A stretch of DNA of 64,000 nt. Source: Aquipseudomonas alcaligenes NBRC 14159. GTDB lineage: Bacteria; Pseudomonadota; Gammaproteobacteria; Pseudomonadales; Pseudomonadaceae. Below are positions 54,347 through 62,361 of the stretch, in pieces (within the stretch, counting starts at the first letter, position 1; every line of letters starts with the position of its first letter). The notes under the pieces are model-generated. The model was not told the DNA's origin. It did not search any database and saw only the letters and a program-made list of their open reading frames with translations. The stretch covers positions 1 to 64,000 of the forward strand of contig NZ_BATI01000001.1 in assembly GCF_000467105.1 (NCBI RefSeq), written 5' to 3'. Both the position numbers and the translations under genes were made by a program.

Positions 54347-56086
54347 ATGAAAGACACCATTCGCCACCTGATTCAGCAAGCCCTGACCCGCCTGACCGCC
54401 GAGGGCGTGCTGCCCGAAGGGCTGAGCCCGGTGATCCAGGTGGAGAACACCAAGGACAAGAGCCACGGTGACTTCGCCAGCAACATCGCCATGATGCTGG
54501 CCAAGCCGGCCGGGCAGAAGCCGCGCGACCTGGCCGAGAAGCTGATCGCCGCCCTGCCCGCCGACGCCGGCATCAGCAAGGTGGAAATCGCCGGCCCCGG
54601 CTTCCTCAACTTCTTCCAGAACAGCGACGCCCTGGCCGAGCGCCTCGAAGCGGCACTGGCCGACGCCAGGCTCGGCGTGCGCAAGAACGGCCCGGCGCAG
54701 CGCGTGGTGGTCGACCTGTCGGCGCCCAACCTGGCCAAGGAAATGCACGTCGGCCACCTGCGCTCGACCATCATCGGCGACGGCGTGGCGCGCGTGCTGG
54801 AGTTCCTCGGCGACACGGTGATCCGCCAGAACCACGTCGGCGACTGGGGCACCCAGTTCGGCATGCTGCTGGCCTACATGCAGGAAAACCCGGCCGCCGC
54901 CGAAAGCGAGCTGGCCGACCTGGAAGGCTTCTACCGCGCCGCCAAGAAGCGCTTCGACGAATCCGCCGAGTTCGCCGACCGCGCCCGCGAGCTGGTGGTC
55001 AAGCTGCAGGCCGGCGACGCCGAGTGCCTGCGCCTGTGGAACCGCTTCAACGATATCTCCCTGAGCCACTGCCAGGCGCTCTACGACCGTCTCGGCGTGA
55101 AGCTGTCGATGGCCGACGTCAAAGGCGAGAGCGCCTACAACGACGACCTGCCCAACGTCATCGCCGATCTCGCCGCCAAAGGCCTGCTGACCGAGGACAA
55201 CGGCGCCCAGTGCGTATTCATGGACGAGTTCAAGAATGCCGAGGGCAACCCGCTGCCGCTGATCGTGCAGAAGGCCGGCGGTGGCTACCTGTACGCCACC
55301 ACCGACCTGGCCGCCACCCGCTACCGCGCCGGCGTGCTGAAGGCCGACCGCGCCCTGTACTTTGTCGACCAGCGCCAGGCCCTGCACTTCCAGATGGTCT
55401 TCGCCTGCGCGCGCCTGGCCGGCTTCGTGCCCGCCAGCTTCGAGATGGAGCACATGGGCTTCGGCACCATGAACGGCCCGGACGGCCGCCCGTTCAAGAC
55501 CCGCGACGGCGGCACGGTGAAGCTGGTCGAACTGCTCGATGAAGCCGAGCAGCGCGCCTATGCGCTGGTCAAGGGCAAGAACCCGAACCTCGGCGAAGAC
55601 GAGCTGCGCGAGATCGCCCGCGTGGTCGGCATTGCCTCGGTGAAATACGCCGACCTGTCCAAGCACCGCACCAGCGACTACAGCTTCAACTTCGAGCTGA
55701 TGCTGAGCTTCGAAGGCAACACCGCACCCTACCTGCTGTACGCCTACACCCGCGTGGCCAGCATCTTCCGCAAGCTGGGCAAGGACGTCAGCGAGATCGG
55801 CGGCAAGATCACCCTGGTCGCCGAGCAGGAGCAGGCCCTGGGCGCCAAGCTGGCGCAATTCAACGAACTGCTCGCCAGCGTCGCCGAAAAGGGCACGCCA
55901 CACCTGCTGTGCAGCTACCTCTATGACCTGGCCGGCCTGTTCTCCAGCTTCTACGAGAACTGCCCGATCCTCGCCGCCGATGATCAAGCCACCCAGCAGA
56001 GCCGCCTGCGCCTGGCCGCCCTGACCGGCCGCACCCTCAAGCAGGGCCTGGAGCTGCTCGGCCTGGACACTCTGGAGCGCATGTAA
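54347..56086 (+). CDS. argS: Arginyl-tRNA synthetase
   Basis: A 579-residue class I tRNA synthetase. The HIGH motif appears as HVGHLRST after [12 protein letters not shown], a KMSKS equivalent is missing its first lysine as usual in this enzyme ([11 protein letters not shown]), and the C-terminal DALR anticodon domain ends [10 protein letters not shown]. The N-terminal Add-1 domain begins at residue 1. The SPOR protein gene follows the stop codon with no gap. Confidence 0.97.
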   Translation: MKDTIRHLIQQALTRLTAEGVLPEGLSPVIQVENTKDKSHGDFASNIAMMLAKPAGQKPRDLAEKLIAALPADAGISKVEIAGPGFLNFFQNSDALAERLEAALADARLGVRKNGPAQRVVVDLSAPNLAKEMHVGHLRSTIIGDGVARVLEFLGDTVIRQNHVGDWGTQFGMLLAYMQENPAAAESELADLEGFYRAAKKRFDESAEFADRARELVVKLQAGDAECLRLWNRFNDISLSHCQALYDRLGVKLSMADVKGESAYNDDLPNVIADLAAKGLLTEDNGAQCVFMDEFKNAEGNPLPLIVQKAGGGYLYATTDLAATRYRAGVLKADRALYFVDQRQALHFQMVFACARLAGFVPASFEMEHMGFGTMNGPDGRPFKTRDGGTVKLVELLDEAEQRAYALVKGKNPNLGEDELREIARVVGIASVKYADLSKHRTSDYSFNFELMLSFEGNTAPYLLYAYTRVASIFRKLGKDVSEIGGKITLVAEQEQALGAKLAQFNELLASVAEKGTPHLLCSYLYDLAGLFSSFYENCPILAADDQATQQSRLRLAALTGRTLKQGLELLGLDTLERM

Positions 56087-56773
56087 GTGGCCGCGAAGAA
56101 GAAGCCCGCGCCCAAACGTGGCGCCAGCCGCTACCAGGCGCCGGCGAAGAAGCCGGTGCCGGGCTGGGTATGGCTGGCCTGCGGCGCCGCCGTCGGCGCC
56201 TTCTTCATGTTCCTGTTCAGCCTGGAACCAGGCCGCGACGAGGTGAAGCGCAGCAAGCCCGAGGAGCAGAAGCGCACCGCCGCGCAGCAGCAGAAGCCCC
56301 AGGCGCCAGCCGAGCCGGCCAAGCCGAAGTACGACTTCTATACCCTGCTGCCCGAGTCCGAGGTCATCGTGCCGCCGGATGCGCTGCCGCCCGCCGACGC
56401 GCCCAAGCCGCCGGAGCAGAAGCCGGTGACGCCCGAGGAAGCGGCCAAGATCGACGCCGCCCGCGCCGAAGCCGCGCTCAACGGCCAGACCCCGCCACCG
56501 CCGCCAGTGGTGGTGGCCAAGGCGCCGGTCACCACCCAGTTTTTCCTCCAGGCCGGTTCGTTCCGCAAGCGCGAGGATGCCGACAAGGTGCGCGCGCAGA
56601 TCCTCCTGCTCGGCCAGAACGTGCAGGTGGAGTCGGGCAAGGTGCGCGAGGAGAACTGGTTCCGCGTACTGGTCGGCCCCTACGCCAGCCGCGAGCAGCT
56701 GGCCGCCGCGCAGAAGCAGCTGGCCGCCAGCGGCTTCAGCAATCTGCTGTTACAGCAGCGTCAGAGCCGTTGA
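56087..56773 (+). CDS. FtsN-like SPOR domain protein
   Basis: A 228-residue bitopic protein: a basic N-terminus (KKKPAPKRGASRYQAPAKK), one transmembrane helix (VWLACGAAVGAFFMFLF) at residues 28-45, a Pro/Ala/Lys-rich periplasmic linker and a C-terminal SPOR domain (QFFLQAGSFRKREDADKVRAQ ... WFRVLVGPYASREQLAAAQ). This is the layout of FtsN, which recognises septal glycan and activates division synthases. It starts at a GTG directly after the argS stop, so it is probably co-transcribed with argS. Confidence 0.88.
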   Translation: MAAKKKPAPKRGASRYQAPAKKPVPGWVWLACGAAVGAFFMFLFSLEPGRDEVKRSKPEEQKRTAAQQQKPQAPAEPAKPKYDFYTLLPESEVIVPPDALPPADAPKPPEQKPVTPEEAAKIDAARAEAALNGQTPPPPPVVVAKAPVTTQFFLQAGSFRKREDADKVRAQILLLGQNVQVESGKVREENWFRVLVGPYASREQLAAAQKQLAASGFSNLLLQQRQSR

Positions 56774-56793
56774 GCCGTTAATCGCCCGCTCCG

Positions 56794-56822
56794 GTTGAAA
56801 AGCCGGACGGGCCACCCCATCT
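56794..56822 (+). promoter_or_regulatory. Heat-shock (sigma-32) promoter of hslVU
   Basis: GTTGAAA (56794-56800) and CCCCATCT (56815-56822) are separated by 14 bases, a close match to the sigma-32 consensus CTTGAAA-N11-16-CCCCATNT. It lies 46 bases before the hslV start. hslVU is a known sigma-32 operon in enterobacteria. Confidence 0.75.
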
Positions 56823-56868
56823 GATCTCCATTCGGGCACTTCTGCCCCGCTGCGTGGAGATCCACCCC

Positions 56869-57399
56869 TTGACCACCATCGTTTCAGTCCGCCGCAACGG
56901 CAAAGTCGTCATGGGCGGCGACGGCCAGGTTTCCCTCGGCAACACCGTGATGAAAGGCAACGCCAAGAAGGTCCGCCGCCTCTACCACGGCCAGGTGCTG
57001 GCCGGCTTCGCCGGCGCCACCGCCGATGCCTTCACCCTGTTCGAGCGCTTCGAGGGCCAGCTGGAGAAGCACCAGGGCCATCTGGTCCGCGCCGCCGTCG
57101 AGCTGGCCAAGGACTGGCGTACCGATCGTTCGCTGAGCCGCCTGGAAGCCATGCTGGCGGTGGCCAACAAGGACGCCTCGCTGATCATCACCGGCAACGG
57201 TGACGTGGTCGAACCCGAGCACGGCCTGATCGCCATGGGTTCCGGCGGCGGCTTCGCCCAGGCCGCGGCGCTCGCACTGCTGCAGAAGACCGAGCTGTCC
57301 GCCCGCGAAATCACCGAGGCCGCGTTGAACATTGCCGGCTCCATCTGTGTCTTCACTAACCAGAATCTGACCATCGAGGAAGAAGACTGCGCCCAGTAA
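56869..57399 (+). CDS. hslV: ATP-dependent protease proteolytic subunit HslV
   Basis: A 176-residue threonine peptidase related to proteasome beta subunits. The catalytic threonine must be the residue after the initiator methionine (M-TTIVSVRR), so translation must begin at the TTG at 56869 and not at the in-frame GTG at 56854; GGAG is nine bases upstream. The active-site lysine is in [16 protein letters not shown]. It forms a double hexamer capped by HslU and degrades misfolded proteins. hslU begins 23 bases downstream. Confidence 0.96.
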   Translation: MTTIVSVRRNGKVVMGGDGQVSLGNTVMKGNAKKVRRLYHGQVLAGFAGATADAFTLFERFEGQLEKHQGHLVRAAVELAKDWRTDRSLSRLEAMLAVANKDASLIITGNGDVVEPEHGLIAMGSGGGFAQAAALALLQKTELSAREITEAALNIAGSICVFTNQNLTIEEEDCAQ

Positions 57400-57422
57400 G
57401 CGCGGCTTCCGGAGCCACATCT

Positions 57423-58763
57423 ATGTCCATGACGCCCCGCGAGATCGTTTCCGAGCTCAACCGCCACATCATCGGCCAGGACGACGCCAAGCGCGCCGTG
57501 GCCATCGCCCTGCGCAACCGCTGGCGGCGCATGCAGCTGCCGGCCGAGCTGCGCCAGGAAGTGACGCCGAAGAACATCCTGATGATCGGCCCCACCGGCG
57601 TCGGCAAGACCGAGATCGCCCGTCGCCTGGCCAAGCTGGCCAACGCGCCCTTCCTCAAGGTCGAGGCGACCAAGTTCACCGAGGTCGGCTATGTCGGCCG
57701 CGATGTCGAGTCGATCATCCGCGACCTGGCCGACGCCGCCCTGAAGATGCTGCGCGAGCAGGAAGTGCAGAAGATGCAGCACCGCGCCGAGGACGCCGCC
57801 GAGGAGCGCATCCTCGACGCCCTGCTGCCGCCGGCCCGCGTTGGTTTCAACGAAGATGCGCAGCCAAGCCAGGACTCCAACACCCGCCAGCTGTTCCGCA
57901 AGCGCCTGCGCGAGGGCCAGCTGGACGACAAGGAGATCGAAATCGAGGTCGCCGAGCAGCCGATGGGCGTCGAGATCATGACCCCGCCGGGCATGGAAGA
58001 GATGACCAGCCAGCTGCAGAACCTGTTCTCCGGCCTGACCAAGGGCAAGAAGAAGACCCGCAAGCTGAAGGTCAAGGACGCCCTGAAGATGGTGCGCGAC
58101 GAGGAAGCGGCGCGCCTGGTCAACGAGGAAGAGCTCAAGGCCCGCGCCCTGGAGGCGGTGGAGCAGCACGGCATCGTCTTCATCGACGAGATCGACAAGG
58201 TCGCCAAGCGCGGCAATGTCAGCGGCGCCGACGTATCCCGCGAGGGCGTGCAGCGCGACCTGCTGCCGCTGATCGAGGGCTGCACGGTCAATACCAAGCT
58301 GGGCATGGTCAAGACCGACCACATCCTGTTCATCGCCTCCGGCGCCTTCCACCTGGCCAAGCCCAGCGACCTGGTGCCCGAGCTGCAGGGCCGCCTGCCG
58401 ATCCGCGTCGAGCTGAAGGCCCTGTCGCCGCAGGACTTCGAGCGCATCCTCACCGAGCCGCATGCGGCGCTGACCGAGCAGTACAGCGAGCTGCTGAAGA
58501 CCGAGGGACTGCACATCGAGTTCGCCGCCGACGGTATCCAGCGCATCGCCGAGATCGCCTGGCAGGTCAACGAGAAGACCGAGAACATCGGCGCGCGGCG
58601 CCTGCACACCCTGCTAGAGCGCCTGCTGGAGGAAGTCTCCTTCAGCGCCGGCGACCTGGCCGGCCAGCAGAACGGTGAGCCGATCCGCATCGACGCCGCC
58701 TATGTCAACGGCCATCTCGGCGAGCTGGCGCAGGACGAAGACCTGTCGCGTTACATTCTCTGA
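57423..58763 (+). CDS. hslU: ATP-dependent protease ATPase subunit HslU
   Basis: A 446-residue AAA+ unfoldase. Walker [14 protein letters not shown] is near residue 57, the pore motif GYVGRD near 90, Walker [10 protein letters not shown] near 250, and sensor-2 [10 protein letters not shown] near 390. The variable I-domain lies between residues 110 and 240. The C-terminus LSRYIL is the tail that inserts into HslV. It is the second gene of the hslVU operon. Confidence 0.97.
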   Translation: MSMTPREIVSELNRHIIGQDDAKRAVAIALRNRWRRMQLPAELRQEVTPKNILMIGPTGVGKTEIARRLAKLANAPFLKVEATKFTEVGYVGRDVESIIRDLADAALKMLREQEVQKMQHRAEDAAEERILDALLPPARVGFNEDAQPSQDSNTRQLFRKRLREGQLDDKEIEIEVAEQPMGVEIMTPPGMEEMTSQLQNLFSGLTKGKKKTRKLKVKDALKMVRDEEAARLVNEEELKARALEAVEQHGIVFIDEIDKVAKRGNVSGADVSREGVQRDLLPLIEGCTVNTKLGMVKTDHILFIASGAFHLAKPSDLVPELQGRLPIRVELKALSPQDFERILTEPHAALTEQYSELLKTEGLHIEFAADGIQRIAEIAWQVNEKTENIGARRLHTLLERLLEEVSFSAGDLAGQQNGEPIRIDAAYVNGHLGELAQDEDLSRYIL

Positions 58764-58816
58764 TGGTGTCGCGGGGTGGATAATGGCTTATCCGCCCCGC
58801 TTCAGGACCTCCCACC

Positions 58817-59188
58817 ATGCGCATGCCCACCGCCATCAAGCTGCACAAGGCTTCCCGCACCCTGGAGCTGGCCTACGGCAGTGAACGCTATCAGCTCGGC
58901 GCCGAGTTCCTGCGCGTGCACTCGCCCTCGGCCGAGGTGCAGGGCCACGGCAAGCCCATCCTGCAGTACGGCAAGCTGAACGTGGCGCTGAGCCGCGTCG
59001 AGCCGGCCGGCAACTATGCACTGAAACTGTGCTTCGACGACGGCCATGACAGCGGCCTGTACACCTGGGACTACCTCTACCAGCTGGCCACCCGCCAGGA
59101 ACAGCTGTGGGCCGACTATCTGCAGCAGCTGGCCGCCGCCGGCAAGTCACGCGACCCGGACGAATCGGTCGTGCGCCTGATGCTCTAG
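58817..59188 (+). CDS. DUF971 (GBBH-like N-terminal) protein
   Basis: A 123-residue protein consisting of a single DUF971 domain, the zinc-binding-type N-terminal domain of gamma-butyrobetaine hydroxylases (LELAYGSERYQLGAEFLRVHSPS ... GLYTWDYLYQLA). Stand-alone DUF971 proteins have been linked to iron-sulfur cluster handling, but the function is not settled. It follows hslU by 53 bases in the same direction, an arrangement shared with other pseudomonads as remembered (PA5055). Confidence 0.85.
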   Translation: MRMPTAIKLHKASRTLELAYGSERYQLGAEFLRVHSPSAEVQGHGKPILQYGKLNVALSRVEPAGNYALKLCFDDGHDSGLYTWDYLYQLATRQEQLWADYLQQLAAAGKSRDPDESVVRLML

Positions 59189-59499
59189 AGCACCTCCCCG
59201 CGCCCTCACCGGCAGGCTCTGCCGCGCCCCTCTCGTCATATTGTCTTCACGCCTAGAGCGCATTTTCTAATCGCGCTCGGCATACTCCCGCGCGCTGCGT
59301 GATCCGCATTGGCGATCTTGCGCAAAAACGGAAACTCGGGTAACCAAGGAACTGGCAGGTTCCATGCATTTGCCCAGGCGAATGCAAAGCAAGCGCGGAG
59401 TTCGCTCCGCACCCGGTAAACCCGAGCAGTACCAGCCCTTCGCCCTGTGCCTTTCACAGCTGCAGTTGGTATTCGTCTCAGGACAATGGAGCGTCGTAG
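59189..59499 (+). other. phaC1 upstream regulatory region
   Basis: A 311-base stretch without a gene, lower in GC than its surroundings. It holds the sigma-54-type promoter described separately and no clear terminator for the upstream gene. Nothing else is recognised. Confidence 0.6.
59353..59368 (+). promoter_or_regulatory. Sigma-54-type promoter of phaC1
   Basis: TGGCAGG-TTCC-ATGCA matches the -24/-12 consensus TGGCACG-N4-TTGCW at all but two positions and keeps the essential GG and GC doublets at correct spacing. It lies about 130 bases before the phaC1 ATG. A sigma-54 promoter was proposed for P. aeruginosa phaC1 in earlier work, as I recall. Confidence 0.65.
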
Positions 59500-61179
59500 A
59501 TGACCCACAAGAATAATGAAGACCTGCATCGCCAAGCCTCGGAAAACACCTTGGGACTGAACCCGGTGATCGGCTTGCGCGGCAAGGATCTACTCACCTC
59601 TGCCCGCATGGTGCTGGCCCAGGCCATCAAGCAACCCATCCACAGCGCCAAGCACGCCACCCACTTCGCCCTTGAGCTGAAGAATGTGCTGCTCGGCCAG
59701 TCCGCGCTGACGCCCGAAGCCGATGACCGTCGCTTCGCCGACCCGGCCTGGAGCCAGAACCCGCTGTACCGCCGCTACCTGCAGACCTACCTGGCCTGGC
59801 GCAAGGAGCTGCACGACTGGATCGAGGAGAGCAACCTCTCCGAGCAGGACACCAGCCGCGGCCATTTCGTCATCAACCTGATGACCGAAGCCATGGCGCC
59901 GACCAACAGCATGGCCAACCCGGCAGCGGTCAAACGCTTCTTCGAAACCGGCGGCAAGAGCCTGCTCGACGGCCTTTCGCACCTGGCCAAGGACATCGTC
60001 AACAACGGCGGCATGCCCAGCCAGGTGAAGATGGACGCCTTCGAGGTCGGCAAGAACCTCGCCACCAGCGAAGGCGCCGTCGTATTCCGCAACGATCTGC
60101 TGGAGCTGATCCAGTACAAGCCGACCACCGAGCAGGTGCACGAGCGCCCGCTGCTGGTGGTACCGCCGCAGATCAACAAGTTCTACGTCTTCGACCTGTC
60201 GCCGGAGAAGAGCGTGGCGCGCTTCCTCCTGCGCAACGGCATCCAGACCTTCGTGGTGAGCTGGCGCAACCCGACCAAGGCGCAGCGCGAATGGGGCCTG
60301 TCGACCTACATCGAGGCGCTCAAGGAAGCCGTCGACGCGGTCACCGCCATCACCGGCAGCAAGGACGTCAACATGCTCGGCGCCTGCTCCGGCGGCATCA
60401 CCATCTCCTCGCTGCTGGGCCACTACGCCGCCCTGGGCGAGAAGAAGGTCAACTCCATGACCCTGCTGGTCAGCGTGCTGGACACCAAGCTGGATACCCA
60501 GGTCGCCCTGTTCGCCGACGAGAAGACCCTCGAGGCCGCCAAGCGCCGCTCCTACCAATCCGGCGTGCTGGAAGGCAAGGACATGGCCAAGGTGTTCGCC
60601 TGGATGCGCCCCAACGACCTGATCTGGAACTACTGGGTCAACAACTACCTGCTGGGCAACGAGCCGCCGGTGTTCGACATCCTCTACTGGAACAACGACA
60701 CCACCCGCCTGCCAGCCGCCCTGCACGGCGACCTGATCGAGCTGTTCAAGACCAACCCGCTGACCCGCGCCGGCGCCCTGGAAGTCTGCGGCACGCCGAT
60801 CGACCTCAAGCAGGTCACCAGCGACATCTACTGCGTGGCCGGCACCACCGACCACATCACCCCTTGGGAAGCCTGCTACAAGTCCTCGCTGCTGTTCGGT
60901 GGCAAGGTCGAGTTCGTGCTGTCCAACAGCGGCCATATCCAGAGCATTCTCAACCCGCCGGGCAACCCCAAGGCGCGCTTCGTCACCAACAGCGAGCCGG
61001 CGGCCAATGCCCGCGAATGGCAGGAGAAGGCCACCAAGCATGCCGACTCCTGGTGGCTGCACTGGCAGCAGTGGCTGGCCGAGCGCTCGGGCAAGCTGAA
61101 GAAGGCGCCAACCGCGCTGGGCAGCAAGGCCTTTGCCCCCGGCGAGGCCTCCCCGGGAACCTACGTTCACGAACGCTGA
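59500..61179 (+). CDS. phaC1: Class II poly(3-hydroxyalkanoate) synthase 1
   Basis: A 559-residue polymerase that joins medium-chain 3-hydroxyacyl-CoA units into polyester granules. The lipase-like box has cysteine in place of serine: GACSGG with nucleophile Cys296. The catalytic aspartate is in VAGTTDHITPW and the histidine in SNSGHIQSILNPPGN. The N-terminal segment LGLNPVIGLRGKDLLTSARMV is typical of class II enzymes. It is the first gene of the pha locus, followed by the depolymerase and second synthase genes. Confidence 0.97.
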   Translation: MTHKNNEDLHRQASENTLGLNPVIGLRGKDLLTSARMVLAQAIKQPIHSAKHATHFALELKNVLLGQSALTPEADDRRFADPAWSQNPLYRRYLQTYLAWRKELHDWIEESNLSEQDTSRGHFVINLMTEAMAPTNSMANPAAVKRFFETGGKSLLDGLSHLAKDIVNNGGMPSQVKMDAFEVGKNLATSEGAVVFRNDLLELIQYKPTTEQVHERPLLVVPPQINKFYVFDLSPEKSVARFLLRNGIQTFVVSWRNPTKAQREWGLSTYIEALKEAVDAVTAITGSKDVNMLGACSGGITISSLLGHYAALGEKKVNSMTLLVSVLDTKLDTQVALFADEKTLEAAKRRSYQSGVLEGKDMAKVFAWMRPNDLIWNYWVNNYLLGNEPPVFDILYWNNDTTRLPAALHGDLIELFKTNPLTRAGALEVCGTPIDLKQVTSDIYCVAGTTDHITPWEACYKSSLLFGGKVEFVLSNSGHIQSILNPPGNPKARFVTNSEPAANAREWQEKATKHADSWWLHWQQWLAERSGKLKKAPTALGSKAFAPGEASPGTYVHER

Positions 61180-61296
61180 GTTATAACTGTTGTAGCAACG
61201 CTGCACCTTGCGCAGTACTGCCCGCGGCACCCGGAAGTGCCGCACGCCGCAAAGGCCCAGGCCCGTGCGGCGCCCCGTGCAAGCGGGAATTTGGCG

Positions 61297-61318
61297 AGCG
61301 GCCCCGGAAGGCCGCTTT
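61297..61318 (+). terminator. Hairpin between phaC1 and phaZ
   Basis: AGCGGCC-CCGGAA-GGCCGCT followed by TT, 28 bases before phaZ. A second stem, GCGGCAC-CCGGAA-GTGCCGC, lies at 61224-61243 with the same loop. They may attenuate or end phaC1 transcription, or stabilise the mRNA end. Confidence 0.5.
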
Positions 61319-61346
61319 CCACCGATTCATGTATAGGGCCTAGCGC

Positions 61347-62204
61347 ATGCCGCAACCTTTCGTATTTCGCACCATAGAGCTGGATGGCCAGACCATCCGC
61401 ACTGCGGTCCGCCCCGGCAGCAGCAGCCTGACGCCACTGCTGATCTTCAACGGCATCGGCGCCAACCTGGAGCTGGTGATGCCCTTCGTCCGCGCGCTGG
61501 ACCCGGACCTGGAGGTGATCGCCTTCGATGTGCCCGGCGTCGGCGGCTCATCGACCCCGAGCACGCCCTACCGCTTCCCCGGCCTGGCCAAGCTGGCCGC
61601 GCGCATGCTCGACTACCTGGACTACGGCCAGGTCAACGCCATCGGCGTGTCCTGGGGCGGCGCCCTGGCGCAGCAGTTCGCCCACGACTACCCGGAACGC
61701 TGCAAGAAGCTGGTGCTGGCCGCCACCTCGGCCGGCGCGGTGATGGTGCCGGGCAAGCCCAAGGTGCTGTGGCGCATGGCCAGCCCCAAGCGCTACATCC
61801 AGCCGTCCTACGGCGTGCATATTGCCCCGGACATCTACGGCGGCGCCTTCCGTCGCGACCCCAAGCTGGCCCTGGCGCATGCCTCCAAGGTGCGCTCGGG
61901 CGGCAAGATGGGCTACTACTGGCAGCTGTTCGCCGGCCTCGGCTGGACCAGCATCCACTGGCTGCACCGCATTCGCCAACCCACTCTGGTCCTGGCCGGC
62001 GACGATGATCCACTGATCCCGCTGGTCAACATGCGCCTGCTGGCCTGGCGCATTCCCAACTCGGAACTTCATGTGATCGACGACGGTCACCTGTTCCTGG
62101 TGACCCGCGCCGAAGCGGTGGCACCTATCATCATGAAGTTCCTCCAGGAGGAACGGCAGCGCGCGGTGATGCACCCGCAGCCGCAGCCCGTTCGCAGTCA
62201 CTGA
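61347..62204 (+). CDS. phaZ: Intracellular medium-chain-length PHA depolymerase
   Basis: A 285-residue alpha/beta hydrolase. The lipase box is GVSWGGALA with Ser102, the acid is in LAGDDDPLIPL and the histidine in VIDDGHLFLVT. It releases 3-hydroxy acids from the granule, allowing turnover of the polymer. The position between two synthase genes is the diagnostic pha arrangement of pseudomonads. The start at 61347 is an ATG with only a weak upstream ribosome binding site. Confidence 0.96.
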   Translation: MPQPFVFRTIELDGQTIRTAVRPGSSSLTPLLIFNGIGANLELVMPFVRALDPDLEVIAFDVPGVGGSSTPSTPYRFPGLAKLAARMLDYLDYGQVNAIGVSWGGALAQQFAHDYPERCKKLVLAATSAGAVMVPGKPKVLWRMASPKRYIQPSYGVHIAPDIYGGAFRRDPKLALAHASKVRSGGKMGYYWQLFAGLGWTSIHWLHRIRQPTLVLAGDDDPLIPLVNMRLLAWRIPNSELHVIDDGHLFLVTRAEAVAPIIMKFLQEERQRAVMHPQPQPVRSH

Positions 62205-62361
62205 TCGCACAACTGTAGTGCTACTCCGGCAGGCTCGCCCCAGGGCGAAGCCGACCGGACAGGGAAGAATTTTCGCGCGGCAGTCTGGAATGCCCACCGG
62301 CGCGCCTTGGTACAAGCCTTGCTGTCATCGGTTATGACAGTTTGACGACGGAGCCTGCCCC

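Noticed and set aside
59590..61245. A 551-codon open frame on the minus strand opposite phaC1
   Set aside because: It is an antisense shadow of a well-recognised gene in GC-rich DNA, with no ribosome binding site or recognisable product. Similar shadows lie opposite metY, the APE genes, priA and argS.
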